From the NCBI RefSeq assembly GCF_042186555.1, contig NC_133333.1, positions 224,542,257 to 224,606,256 of the forward strand: 64,000 nucleotides of DNA, in the 5' to 3' direction. Shown here piece by piece: positions 1 to 11,029 of the stretch (within the stretch, counting starts at the first letter, position 1; every line of letters starts with the position of its first letter). Under the pieces are notes generated by a model, which saw only the letters and a program-made list of their open reading frames with translations, was not told the DNA's origin and ran no database searches. Made by a program: the position numbers and the translations under genes. This DNA is from Aquarana catesbeiana. Its lineage: Eukaryota > Chordata > Amphibia > Anura > Ranidae.

Positions 1-1208
<1,208 letters not shown>

Positions 1209-1301
1209 GGCGACGGCACCGGAGTGGCTAGTATATACAGAGGACCGTTTGCAGATGAGAACTTTAAACTAAAACATTCAGCTCCTGGCCTGCTGTCCAT
1301 G
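1209..1301 (+). CDS. ppih: Cyclophilin H (PPIase H) exon, 5'-most in window
   Basis: This 93-nt exon encodes 31 residues beginning GDGTGVASIYRG and ending in SAPGLLSM. That matches the central part of cyclophilin H, the peptidyl-prolyl cis-trans isomerase that binds Prp4/Prp3 in the U4/U6-U5 tri-snRNP in the nucleus. It is bounded by CCGCAG before 1209 and GTATGT from 1302, and both ends are phase 0. The exons upstream, which carry the start codon, the catalytic Arg and an active-site Phe, lie outside the window. The block GDGTG-x-SIYG/RGPFADENF is typical of cyclophilins, and the following residues separate type H from type A. The recognition is from memory of the family and no alignment was run. 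No frameshift or stop is present, so the gene appears intact here. Confidence 0.95.
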
Positions 1302-1743
1302 GTATGTATACGAGCAGCCTCTCTTTGTATCCTGAATTAGCTAGCAGACTTTATGCTAAAGCCAGGACTGCTAATGTGTACTGAAATTTTTGCGAGAAAC
1401 TGCCCAATCAGCTTTATCTCAACTATCTTCTCATCTTAAAGCGACAACAGTCGTATACAGTATATAAAGAGCCAGATTTAGGTCTCATTCACAGAGCTGA
1501 GGCCCCTACACCATGTATGGGCCGTATGTTAATGAGCTTGAGCCACCCAGTGCAGCATGCAGGCAGCCCAAGAAGTGAGACAAAATCTCTCCAAATTGAG
1601 GGGGAAGTCCTCCATTTGACTATTGTCAGCATGTGGACCTATTTAAGTAAAATTTAGGATTCCCCTTCCCTTTTTTGACATTGACACTGCATCCGAAAGT
1701 GAGCAGAGCTCTGCTCAACAGAACCCCCTGAGAGTAGTAAAAA
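1302..1743. other. ppih intron sequence, no feature seen
   Basis: Starts with the donor GTATGTATAC. No recognisable repeat, RNA gene or coding signal. Confidence 0.5.
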
Positions 1744-2219
1744 CTTAAAGCGGAACTTCAGGCATTTTTTCATCTTTCCATTAAATCCTCTGCCCTTGTT
1801 GTTTTAACTTTGGATAATAAAACATTTTTTTTTTCTGCCAATAAATACCTTATACAGCCCACTTCCTGTTTCTTGTCTGGTAAAAAGCCTAGGCTTATGA
1901 CATCATGCACAGCTCTCTCTCACTCTTGTGAGAGTTTGCCAGGAAGGGAGGCGGGATGAGTCATAAGAGGGCCAATGAGAGCTGCAGGGCTGGAGGTGTG
2001 TCTGTGTAAATCCAGGGAGTGAACAGGCAGCAGCTTCAGCTGCCCACAGTTAAAATGGATGCAGCCAGACTCAGTGGAGGGAGATTTCTGCAGCAAATTT
2101 GGCAAGTACAGAATCACAGTATATATAAAATAATATGCAAAGTGCTTGGAGGGAAGCTTCAGAATGGCATAGATGTTTTTATTACAAATTATGTGAGCAG
2201 ACTGCAGTTCCTCTTTAAG
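1744..2219. mobile_element. TTAA-flanked MITE (GCGGAACTTCAG type)
   Basis: Left end CTTAAAGCGGAACTTCAG and right end CTGCAGTTCCTCTTTAAG are imperfect inverted repeats, each starting from a TTAA. The interior has no transposase. The TTAA target and the 'AAAGYGGA' style ends recur at 7743 and 44641, so it belongs to a set of local non-autonomous DNA elements. A piggyBac-like mobiliser is possible from the TTAA but unproven. Confidence 0.7.
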
Positions 2220-2609
2220 ATGATTTTACTGCTACTTCTCTAACTAGAACTAAAAAAATGCTAAAAAAAAGATATGGTTGAAGGTGTGCTTTAGATTTGT
2301 TTTTTTATGTTTAATACATAATAATAGTTTTTTATATATTTAATTGGCAGATACTAGCTGCAAATTAAATTCAAGCTCTGGGTCTCACTATTGTGATTAG
2401 TAATGTTCACTGTTTTCCGTATAGTTTGTAAGAGGTGAGACATTTGCACTGAGTCTGCATAACTGCATGCTTCATACAACAACAGTAACACTTTGACATC
2501 GTAGCGCTAAGAGATTCTTGGGAAACAGAATAGACTGTAGTGGATGGTAACCATCAGCTCTCCAAGACAGGAATGTTCCGCCAATGCTGCCCTCTCAAGA
2601 TCGGCGAAT

Positions 2610-2970
2610 CTTGAATAACACAAACAAAACAGAAGAGCGCACAGGTCTAGTGAATTACTGTCAACATTTTATTAGACTATAAAGCTGGGTGAATACATAC
2701 TCACAGGAGGCAAGGTGTACCAGCGATATGCAAAACCCAGAAGACAATGGTATTCCAGAAGATAAAGTCACAAGGTCCCCCCCCCACAAGTCAAACTGGC
2801 ACTAACGTGTTTCGAGGGACATGTCCTCTTCTTCAGAGCAAACTCAGGTTTGTTCTGAAGAAGAGGGCATGTCCCTCGAAACAAGTCAGCGCTAGTTGTG
2901 CATTTGTCTTCTGGAATACTGTTTTCTGGGTTTTGTACAGTGCTGGTATACCTTGGCTCTAAAATGTTGA
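2610..2970. repeat. Palindromic repeat with paired hammerhead-like cores
   Basis: The two halves are inverted copies. GGTGTACCAGCGATATGC (left) answers GTGCTGGTATACCTTGG (right), and the centre at 2808-2888 holds two inverted copies of CTGAAGAAGAGG...CCCTCGAAAC. Read 5' to 3', each centre shows the order CTGAAGA, a GAGGG/CCCTC stem, then GAAAC, which resembles the hammerhead ribozyme core (CUGANGA, stem II, GAAA). Cleavage site and outer stems were not verified. Related copies are at 5110-5260, 6270-6415, 27290-30395 and 49330-50090. Confidence 0.6.
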
Positions 2971-2989
2971 TGGTAGTAATGCATTAGGC

Positions 2990-3146
2990 CAGGGATATGC
3001 AATTAGCTGACCTCCAGCTGTTGCAGAACTGCAAGTCCCATGAGGCATAGCAAGACTGACAGCCACAAGCATGACGCCCAGAGGCAGAGGCATGATGGGA
3101 CTTGTAGTTTTGCAACAGCTGGAGGTCTGCTAATTGCATATCCCTG
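2990..3146. mobile_element. Foldback hAT-type MITE
   Basis: Ends CAGGGATATGCAATTAG and CTAATTGCATATCCCTG are inverted. The arms contain the block ACAAGTCCCATGAGGC and its complement, so the whole 157 bp can fold on itself. Flanks CATTAGGC and CACTAGGC form an 8-bp target duplication with one mismatch, as expected for hAT elements. Relatives lie at 22520, 33539 and 55323. Confidence 0.85.
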
Positions 3147-4120
3147 CACTAGGCGTTCTATTTTGTTATAACTGCATGCTTGGTAAATTTCTCACCTTTG
3201 CAGCTGTGGATTGATTAGTCATAAGATTATATAGACTGCTTTTCAAATACTTGGGTAGTTAAATGTATTTCTTTATACGTGTTTAAAGCTGTTTTAGCTG
3301 TTTTTTTTTAGGATGTCATTGCAACCTGAAGGTGATAGTGTTTATAGGTTTCATATTGTAATAGTCAAATACAATTACAGTTTAATAATAATATAAGTAA
3401 AAATTGGGAAAAAATATTTAAAAGGTTTTTGTGCATTTGTCAACCTATAATAGCAAAAACAGAGCAGGGTTTTTATTATAACAGTGTACCAAAAAAGCTT
3501 TATATGTCCTTCAAAGCACGTAACAAAGGTTAGCAATGCAAATTATCCATAGAGGTATTGTCAAGTTGACACATATTGACACCACTAAATTTAGTATAGG
3601 CATCAGTAACCTCACTTTATAAAAGGGTTAATAATGATAAGAAACAACACTGTAAAATGTTGATTCTAAATTTCTTTGAGGATAGGGAAAGAATTTTTTC
3701 CCTGTTAGAACAAATGAGACCATGCTTTATATGGGATTTTTGTTTTTTTGCCTTTCTCTGGATCATATGCATGAATAACCTCGATGGACATGTCCTTTTT
3801 TTTTTTTTCTCTCAGCTATGCTCCTTAGATCTGTTGCGCCTTTCAGGGCACGTACAGAATCGTAGTGATGAAAATTTCTAGCATGAATTGGAGGCATTGG
3901 AGCGTAAAATTGTTTGCTAAGTTAGCAACTGACTGAATCACTGAAAGGACCCTGCAAGTGTCAACAATAAGAAAAGCTCAAAAAACTGGGCATTGCATAA
4001 AAAAAGACAAAACATAATTTGAGCTTTAAAGCTAGACACCAGATGAACTCTTAAAAACATTGTTTAAATACATTGGAGCTGTTTTCTTTATTGCACACCC
4101 CAGGGCACAGGGTATCTTTA
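3147..4120. other. ppih intron, AT-rich, no feature seen
   Basis: AT-rich intronic DNA. Short open frames occur (for example near 3657-3881), but no family is recognised and composition matches the surroundings. Confidence 0.5.
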
Positions 4121-4259
4121 TCTCCATTATGTTAGGGTTATGCTGCCATCTTCAGGTGATTGGACGCTGGCAGAAAAAGACAGGAAATTCCCCCCTAGGT
4201 ATAACCCCCTGCCTCTTAGGCAGGAGATTTTTTTTTTTTTTTTTTTTCTAGTATCTTAG

Positions 4260-4656
4260 TGACAGAAACCATGAAATCAGACCGAGACAGAAGTACAGTT
4301 AAATCACACTTGTTTAATAATAAAAGTAAACAAAACAAACGTAGTCAAAACATAGCTAAAGTTCAGTAACCAGAACGGATAGTCAGCCAAACCAGAAGTC
4401 AAGGATCAATGTAGTGGAACATCAAGCAGGATCTGGAGCCAGAAGGGATGTCAGCAAAACAGGAATGCAGGAGATAGTCTCTGTGATGTTGACCAAGGCG
4501 AAGGCAGAGATCCACTGGGCTGAACGGCTTAAATAGGCAGGACTGATGAGCAGGAAATCATCAGCAGGTGAGTAACTGTGGAGAGATAGGAGCTGGCAAT
4601 TAGCCAAAAGCTGAGCGGCCAGCTCTTAGAAAGAAGGGCTGAGCCCAGCCCTGACA
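4260..4656 (-). mobile_element. Solo LTR (397 bp) with CTTAG target duplication
   Basis: Read on the minus strand this begins TGTCAGGGCTGG and ends GGTTTCTGTCA, the TG...CA limits of an LTR. Both flanks carry the same 5-bp direct repeat CTTAG (4255-4259 and 4657-4661). Inside, in LTR sense, are a TATA-like CCTATTTAAGCC (about 4525-4536) and further 3' an ATTAAA-type polyadenylation signal near 4315. No internal gag-pol region is next to it, so it is a solo LTR left by recombination. A Ty3/Gypsy-type origin is likely from the 5-bp duplication and TGTCAG start but is not shown. Confidence 0.85.
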
Positions 4657-4661
4657 CTTAG

Positions 4662-4994
4662 GTGATGGTCATGTCTGTACAATCTCTGCACAAAAGCGTA
4701 GCAAGCTCCTCAACGGTTCCACCGGGGATTTGTCTCCATTGGAGATTTTTTTTTTCTTCCACCTCCCTGTGTGTGAGTTGTACACCATTGGACAGCTAGA
4801 GGCTGCCGTGTCAATCACACGCCCATAGAAATGAATAGAATACGTGGCACACATTCTCAGTAAGAAGAGGAACCAATCGGGGCGTTTTCGCTCCAAAGGC
4901 TATACAGCATCAGGCAGGGCTGCACAGCAAAGATTGCTGAAAGGAGAGTAGGTATTTGTCCTGGGGGGCTACTCTAAAGGGAATGGGGGAATTA
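4662..4994. other. ppih intron, no feature seen
   Basis: No recognisable repeat or gene. Confidence 0.4.
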
Positions 4995-5125
4995 TTATCA
5001 GACAGGATTTACATAGCGCCAACTTTTTGCTCAGCACTTTACAAAGACAATACAATTACAATACAATTCAATACAAGGGGGATCAGAGGGTCCTGCGCTT
5101 TAGAGCTTACAATCTAAAAGATGTG
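4995..5125 (-). mobile_element. L2-type LINE 3' tail, antisense
   Basis: The segment ACAGGATTTACATAGCGCCAAC and the following CAGCACTTTACAAAG are the complement of the tail seen at 19390-19440 and 58530-58585 (AAAGCGCT...GGCACTATATAAATCCTGT, then TAA repeats). Only the terminal part is left, as expected for 5' truncation. Confidence 0.7.
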
Positions 5126-5260
5126 TATATTGAAGCCGGCACTTGACCGAAAACTTGTGGTAAAATATTTCTTTATTTGGAACCAGGGTAAAAATCGATT
5201 TGTGTAGCACCGCTAACGCATTTCAGCCTAAAGCAGGCTTGGGCTATAACTATAAGCGAT
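5126..5260 (-). repeat. Degenerate hammerhead-like repeat, antisense
   Basis: On the minus strand, GCCTGCTTTAGGC (stem-loop) is followed by TGAAATGCGTTAGCG, the same layout as the GAAACGCGT motif at 6308 and 30362. The downstream AAATAAAGAAATATTTT matches the 'ataaaatgaaga' segment of the 6270-6415 copy. The CTGANGA box is not preserved, so this is a decayed copy. Confidence 0.4.
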
Positions 5261-5651
5261 GATACACTTATGGATTCTTACCTTGGTGGTAAATAAAGAT
5301 ACATGTTTACCACGAGTATTTGGTCGAATGGCGGATTCAATATATACATGGACTTTCTGGGCATACAGGAGCCACAACCACAGCACCGATCTCTCTTATG
5401 TCCTGAATGGAATGCCTTGCGTTGAGCGCAGCGAGTCAGTCCGATTATTTCTGGTAAATATGCATTTGAAAGCATTCGGTTATATCTATTCGATATGTGA
5501 GAAAAATAGCTAACCTTGTCAAAAAAATTTCTTTACACGTCTGTGTTATTTCAGAGAATCTGTTTAGCCCTCCTAGTTGCGATGCTTGACTACAGAATGA
5601 TTAGCTCTTTACAGTGAAGAGATATGGGAGGGGTAGAGGTTGAGTAGTTTA
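5261..5651. other. ppih intron, no feature seen
   Basis: Nothing recognised apart from short random open frames. Confidence 0.4.
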
Positions 5652-6149
5652 GTAAAAGTGACATTAAAGGCTATTTTTTTTTTTTTTTTAAATAAGAAAC
5701 ATGTTATAGTTACCTGCTCTGTGCAGTGGTTTTGCACAGAGCAGCCTGGATCCTCCTCTTCTTGGGTCCCCCGCTGGTGCTCCTGGCCCCTCCTTCCTGC
5801 CGTGTGCTCCCAGAGCAAGCAGCTTGCAATGGGGGCACCCAAGCAGGCTTGCTCCCTAGCGGCTGCTCTGCGTGTCCATTGACACACAAAGCCATGGCTC
5901 AGCCCCACCACCCCTCTCTTCTTATTGGCTCACTGGCTGTGATTGACAGCAGTGTGAACCAATGGCTCCTGCTGCTGCCTCAGCCAATGAAGAGGTAGCA
6001 TCCCCGGAGAGCCAAGGCTCTCGTTCACATTGCTGGATCACGATGGGACTCAGGTAAGTATTAGGGGGGCTGCTGCACAGAGAAAGTGTTTTATTTTCAT
6101 GCATAGAATGCATGAAAGTAAAAAACCCGGAGCCTTTACAACCACTTTA
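5652..6149. mobile_element. MITE of the AAAGTGGTTGTAAA family (full)
   Basis: The left end AAAGTGACATTAAAGGC is the diverged inverse of the right end GCCTTTACAACCACTTTA. The interior is GC-rich (for example GGGTCCCCCGCTGGTGC near 5767) and shares order with the copies at 6433, 11030, 38887 and 39378. It does not encode a transposase, and apparent open frames across it are incidental. Confidence 0.75.
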
Positions 6150-6189
6150 TAGATAATGGGTAGGGCTTAATAAGACATAGTCCACAAAA

Positions 6190-6420
6190 ATTCTGTGTGT
6201 TGTCAGGTTACAACAGGGCTTATTACTGTGTGTTGTCAGGTTACAACAGGGCTTAGGAGCAGAGTTCATCTCTCACTGATCAACAGGTTATGACTAAGGC
6301 CTTATTGGTGAAACGCGTCAACTGACTTAATCTGCGTTTGTTCACTGTGGCTATTCAATAAAATGAAGACATTTTAAGAGTAACAACCGGAGTGCGGATC
6401 ATTTTTTCTACATCTTCTGT
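6190..6420 (+). repeat. Hammerhead-like repeat, sense copy with local duplication
   Basis: A 24-bp piece (TGTTGTCAGGTTACAACAGG) occurs twice in tandem at about 6200 and 6229. It is followed by ATGACTAAGGCC, a short stem and GGTGAAACGCGTCAAC at 6290-6322, then ATTCAATAAAATGAAGAC and a terminal GGAGTGCGGATCATTTT. The same unit is found inverted at 27290-30395. The CTGANGA box is altered to ATGACTA, so catalytic competence is doubtful. Confidence 0.6.
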
Positions 6421-6432
6421 ACTTGCAGGGTC

Positions 6433-6790
6433 TTTAAAGTGGTTGTAAAGGCAGAAGGTTTTTTATTTGAATGTATTATATGCAGATAAAAAGCCTTTTG
6501 TGTGCAGCAGCCTCCCCTCAGCCCCCCTAATACTTACCTGAGCCCATCTCGATCCAGCAATGTTGCACGAGAGACTCTGCTGTGTGTGGGACTCTCCCTC
6601 CTGATTGGCTGAGGCAGCAGTGAAGCGCCATTGGCTCCCACTGCTGTCAATCAAAGTCAGTGAGCCAATGAGGAGAGAGGGGGTGGGGCTGGGCCACAGC
6701 TCCGTGTCTGAATGGACATAGGGAGCTGCGCCTTGGCTTGGGTGCCCCCATAGCAAGCCGCTTGCTGTGGGGGCTAGTCTATCTGAATCT
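6433..6790. mobile_element. MITE of the AAAGTGGTTGTAAA family, truncated
   Basis: Begins AAAGTGGTTGTAAAGGC and runs through the same GC-rich interior as 5652-6149 in the opposite orientation, but lacks the second terminus. Confidence 0.65.
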
Positions 6791-7313
6791 ACTAATACAT
6801 TTAACAATGACCCCCCCCCCCCCGACTGGCAATGCTGCTGTGCCTCCTGTTCTCATTCCTCCAGAGTTGTGTCTCACTAGTACAGGAGGTGTCACTGGCC
6901 ACATCACCAGGTCAATACAAGGGAAAAAGCCAAAGTAAAGAAAACGAATGCAGCCACCACATCTAATGTTTGGTAAGCTGCAGTAAATATACAGTCCATT
7001 TTTGTTTTTGGGTTTAATACCACTCTAATTTTATAAAACATGGGGAAATGTGCTTGTATTGCAGAGTTGTACTACATATGTTTTCATTCTTTTAAATAAA
7101 TAACAAATGTACACAACTGTTCTAAATGTACAGTTGCCCTTTTAGTTTTAATAATGCAATAACCAATCAAGATATGTACTCACAGAAAATACTCTTCTTT
7201 ACCTGTAACTGAACTGGAGTTCTTAATAACCATCCAAACCTCTCCTGCAGTACTGTTTATAATGTGTCTGCTTTGACTTTATATGAAATCATGTCCTCTA
7301 TTCTCCTCTGCAG
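6791..7313. other. ppih intron, no feature seen; poly-C tract
   Basis: Includes a C14 run at about 6810-6824. The polypyrimidine stretch TTCTCCTCTGCAG ends at 7313 as the acceptor for the next exon. Confidence 0.6.
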
Positions 7314-7401
7314 GCCAACAGCGGCCCCGGAACAAACGGCTGCCAATTTTTTATCACTTGCTCCAAGTGTGATTGGCTGGATGGAAAACATGTGGTTTTT
7401 G
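7314..7401 (+). CDS. ppih: Cyclophilin H exon with Trp/His ligand-site motif
   Basis: This 88-nt exon encodes 29 residues plus the first base of a split Gly codon. It contains NGCQFFITCSKCDWLDGKHV, the hallmark cyclophilin segment: the Gln-Phe-Phe of the active-site floor, the Trp that contacts cyclosporin in family members, and the His of the catalytic pocket. Cys-Ser-Lys-Cys-Asp in place of the cyclophilin A residues is typical of type H. Acceptor CTGCAG ends at 7313 and donor GTGAGT starts at 7402. Phase 0 entry matches the ATG end of the previous exon, and phase 1 exit matches the next exon. No disruption is visible. Confidence 0.96.
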
Positions 7402-7742
7402 GTGAGTGTTGGGTTACACAATAGCTCAGGCCACACAAACACATTACAATCTCCGGAGACTTGGAACAAAGCATCTTCTTGTAGTGCAACATACTATAAT
7501 ACAGCTGTTGTAGTCACAGCGATTGGCTGAGTGGAAAAAGCAATATCCGGCTCTATAGGAGTAAGCACTGGCTATTAGAAGTGCCTGCAATGAATTATAG
7601 AGGCCTAAATTGGTATTAAACCCAAAAAACAAAAATCTATTCTATTACAGATAAACCAATCCTTGGTTGCATTAGTTTCCTCTTTTAAGTGTCTTTTCTT
7701 TTATGTTCAACTGGTGATCCCGCCAGTAACACACTTCCTGTC
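7402..7742. other. ppih intron, no feature seen
   Basis: Starts with donor GTGAGTGTTG. No recognised repeat. Confidence 0.5.
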
Positions 7743-8216
7743 TTAAAGTGGAGTTGCAGCCTGTAAAAAAAACAATTAAAAGTCAGCAGCTACAAATACT
7801 GTAGCTGCGGACTTTTAATATAAGGACACTTACCTGTCCTGGAATCTCGCGGTGTCGGCACCCTAAGCTGATTAGTCAATCGGCGCCAGGTGCAGACGGC
7901 GGCATCTTCACTAAGGGAAACAGGAAATGAAGCCTTGCGGCTTCACAGCCTGTTTGCTACTGCGCATGCGCGAGTCACACTATGCTTTCTGAATGGTTCC
8001 GCTGTCTTCTGGGACGCGTGTGTCTCCCAGAAGGCAGCAGGGGGGAAGGATGAGGGGCTGGAAGTTTTGTAGATCGCAGTGCGGTAATCCTACCCAGAAT
8101 TGGTAGCGGGTACCTGGTTTTGACAGGTATCTGCTCCCCCCCAAAAAGGGGTAAATGTGGCAGTGGAGGGCGCTAACAAGCAGAGCTTCCCCTTTTGGGT
8201 GGAGCTCCACTTTTAA
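7743..8216. mobile_element. TTAA-flanked MITE (AAAGTGGAGTT type)
   Basis: Begins TTAAAGTGGAGTTGCAG and ends GGAGCTCCACTTTTAA. The block AAAGTCAGCAGCTACAAATACT matches a copy at 44641, where the same phrase recurs. Its right half is repeated inverted at 8550-8685. No transposase. Confidence 0.75.
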
Positions 8217-8700
8217 AGACCATACACACGATCAGAAAATCAGGCGAAAAATACCGCATTCAAAGCCGATCATATAAAAATGACGATTATACCTAATTTC
8301 AGAGCGCCACTCAGCACTCACGTGACCGGCCGACCTCTCTCCTCTCCCAGTCTGACAGCTGATGAGGGCAGGGCTGAGAAACCTCTGCTGACGTCAGCCG
8401 GGACAAGAGGAGAGAAGAGCCGGCCGGTCACGTGAGCGACCAGCAGCGCTCTGAAATCAGGTATACTCTGCAATTTTTTTTTATAAATCAGACATGCAGG
8501 GGCGCACAGGATTAGGAGACAGAACAGATAGTATGCAAATATCAATGTTATTTCAGCAGTCAAAAGGGGAAGCTCCGCTTGTTTGCACCATCCACTGCCA
8601 CATTTGGCACATTTTTTTGGGGTCAAAACCAGGTACCTGCTACCACTTCCGGGTAGGATTGCCGCACTGCGATTACAGCTGACAGCTCCGGTCAGAGATA
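8217..8700. repeat. Compound inverted-repeat block
   Basis: AATTTCAGAGCGC with CACGTGACCGGCCG (8297-8330) is mirrored by CGGCCGGTCACGTGAG with GCGCTCTGAAATC (8420-8458). Farther out, the MITE part at 8078-8205 is mirrored at 8555-8678 (GGTACCTGCTACCACTTC, GCCGCACTGCGATTA). Together 8050-8680 can form a long interrupted hairpin. The left end ACCATACACACGATCAG resembles the MITE ends at 17525 and 23211. Confidence 0.65.
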
Positions 8701-8754
8701 CTATACTAACCATGTGAGGTTAATCCAGCAATCACCCCTTAGCTGTTGTGATGA

Positions 8755-8998
8755 CTCCCCCCCCCCCCCCCCCGCCAGAACACTTCGATCAGAGCTCTCT
8801 GCCATTGGTTGAGAGCGCTGATCGGGAGTCGGTCGGCTGCTGGTTTTCCAGCATGCACGTCCAACAGAAGCCAGCTGAATGGCTGGCTTCTGTTGGACAA
8901 CCCGACATACATGGACAGAATGTCGGCCGGTATTTTTTGTACCTGCAAATGTCTGCTGACATTCTGGCCATGTGTACAGGGCTTAAGGGTTGCATTCT
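8755..8998. repeat. Poly-C tract and MITE with perfect 16-bp hairpin
   Basis: A C17 run (8757-8773) is followed by a GC-rich repeat. Its core TCCAACAGAAGCCAGC (8860-8875) and the exact complement at 8882-8897 form a 16-bp stem with a 6-nt loop. The right part (CATGTGTACAGGGC) resembles the ends of common frog MITEs. No gene. Confidence 0.6.
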
Positions 8999-9601
8999 TC
9001 TTACTGATCACCAATATAATGGCCATTTTCCCATCGACCCACGATTAATTGGTCTTTATAAGGGTTCCCCAAGACCTGAAAATTGTTTTGGGGTTCCTAT
9101 GGAGTAAAAAGGTTTAAAAAGGCTGCTCTCCATCTTTAAATTTCAGAAGCAGTTAACTAGTGCTGGGCTTTCTTATATGAAAGCCCTGCAGTCACTGCGC
9201 ACACCGAAGCACGGAGTCGCTGTGTTGAATGTTTTTCTTTTTTACATTTATACAAATAAACTTCTATATCTGCATAAACTTATTACAATTACTAAAAACC
9301 ACTTGTTTCCCTTGGACCTTACTAAGCACAGGGGGATTCTGATTCAGTAGCCATGTACTTATTTGGCCAAATACTGGTGTAGACAAGATTGGGCCAAGTG
9401 ATCTGATCTGTTTTTGTATGGCCAGCATCAATGCTGGTCAACAAGTCACTAGTATCAGAGTAAAAAAAAACATTCCTGCAGTTCATTTGATCAGTTTCCA
9501 GTGATACGATAGTGCTTTGTGTCATGTGCACAAATGTTATACCCTGTATAAGATAATATACATTTTAAGATTTTTTTTCTTCCTTATTTTTGTGTTTTCA
9601 G
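8999..9601. other. ppih intron, no feature seen
   Basis: The T-rich tract and TGTGTTTTCAG ending at 9601 form the acceptor for the next exon. Otherwise nothing is recognised. Confidence 0.5.
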
Positions 9602-9642
9602 GTAAAGTTATCGATGGACTTCTTGTAATGAGGAAAATTGAG
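9602..9642 (+). CDS. ppih: Cyclophilin H exon (KVIDGLLVMRKIE)
   Basis: This 41-nt exon completes the split Gly codon and adds KVIDGLLVMRKIE, the segment following the His pocket in cyclophilin H. Acceptor TTTTCAG ends at 9601 and donor GTAAAA begins at 9643. Entry phase 1 fits the preceding exon and the exit is phase 0, fitting the last coding exon 23.6 kb away. It is far too short to stand out as an open frame, and its identity rests on the reading-frame continuity and family sequence. Confidence 0.94.
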
Positions 9643-10180
9643 GTAAAACATTGCACTGATCTTTTATCTAAAGTGATCTGCAGCCTCTTGTCACATGACT
9701 CTGTGCTGTAAAATCTCTCGCTCTCCGTCTCTCACACTGGGTTCAGAAAAGAGGTGCTGCCTGGAGCAGCTTGAATTTAGGACTTCAGAACATATTTACT
9801 TTTTTAAAAGCATACCTGTCGCCTTAAATTGTTTTCCAGGTGCCCTTGCTTTGAGCCTGTGTTGAACTAGCAGCTTAACGGACATGGTGTGAATGAGCAA
9901 AAAAATGAAAAAATACTGCACATTTATAAAGCACAGCAATTTATTTTACAGATGTGCTTCACTGACTTCAGGGCTTTGAATGCAATGTTCGCTCTGCTTT
10001 ATAATTCCCCCCCTTATTAATTTATTACTGTGCTGTGAGTAGCTATACTTTGATCTGCTATTCATACAGCTGAGTGACTCACAGGGAGCGATACCTTTCC
10101 CAGTTCATATGTCTTTAATATGAAGTTTAAGTTTACCCTGTATTCATTCATTGTAGTATAAATCACACTAAATTAAAGTG
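9643..10180. other. Start of 23.6-kb ppih intron, no feature seen
   Basis: No repeat family recognised. Confidence 0.4.
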
Positions 10181-10240
10181 ATTGTGTGTGTATGTGTGTG
10201 TGTGTATATATATAGATATAGATATATAATATAATATATT
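10181..10240. repeat. TG/TA microsatellite
   Basis: TGTGTGTGTATGTGTGTGTG passes into TATATATAGATATAGATATA. Confidence 0.9.
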
Positions 10241-10242
10241 TT

Positions 10243-11025
10243 TTAACCACTTTCCGCCTGGCCTATAGCAGAATGATGGCCGGGCGGACGGTGGTTCTGT
10301 TATCCTCACTGGGCGTCATGTGACGTCCAGCAGGATAACATGCCCGCGGGGACACGCAGTGCGGCGATCGTTGGTGCTGTGTGTCAGTCTGACACACTGC
10401 ATCTCCGATCGTGATAAGGAGTCACGTGATCAGCTGTGACCAATCACAGCTGATCATCACGTGAACCAGGAAGTGGCGGTAAACGGCTTTCCTTAGTTCG
10501 TGCTGACAGGGAGAGCCGATCGGCTGTCAGAGGGGGGATCTGCGCTGATAATAAGCACAATGATTATCAATGCAGCCCCATCAGAGGAGCCCATCAGCTG
10601 CCAGCCTGTGCCATAAAGAACGCCTGTCAGTGCCCATAAAAGTGCCAATCAGTGCCCCATCAGTAATGCCTGTCCGTGCCCTTCAGATTCCACTCAGTAA
10701 TGCCTGTCAGTAGCTTTTCATCAATGCTGCCTATCCAGTGCCATGTATCAGTGCCCATCAGGAAAGCCTCATCAGTGCCCGTCAGTGAAGGAGAAAACAA
10801 AATTTTATTACTGAACCGAAGAAAAACATTTTTTTTCAAAAATGTCTTTTTTTAGTTTGTTTAGCAAAAAATAAAAACCCCAGAGGTCATTAAATACCAC
10901 CAAAAGAAAGCTCTATTTGTGGGAAGAAAATAATAACAAAAAATTTCATTTGGGTACAGTGTTGCATGACCGCGCAATTGTCATTCAAAGTGCGACAGCG
11001 CTGAAAGCTGCAAATTGTCCTGGGC
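10243..11025 (-). mobile_element. TTAACCACTT repeat family 1, copy a
   Basis: Begins TTAACCACTTTCCGCC and in antisense contains the family hallmark ACCAAAAGAAAGCTCTATTTG (10898-10918). The middle (10580-10795) is a degenerate short tandem region built on CATCAGTGCC. The other end is lost at the next MITE. Related copies are at 26379, 35742, 37600, 45040, 49027 and 53918. Confidence 0.75.
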
Positions 11026-11029
11026 AGGA

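Noticed and set aside
5609..5998. Overlapping 80-100 codon frames on both strands
   Set aside because: They lie in a GC-rich MITE that is repeated at 6433 and 11030 without frame conservation.
8318..9107. 131- and 119-codon frames
   Set aside because: They cross inverted-repeat MITE sequence and a poly-C run; no family resemblance.
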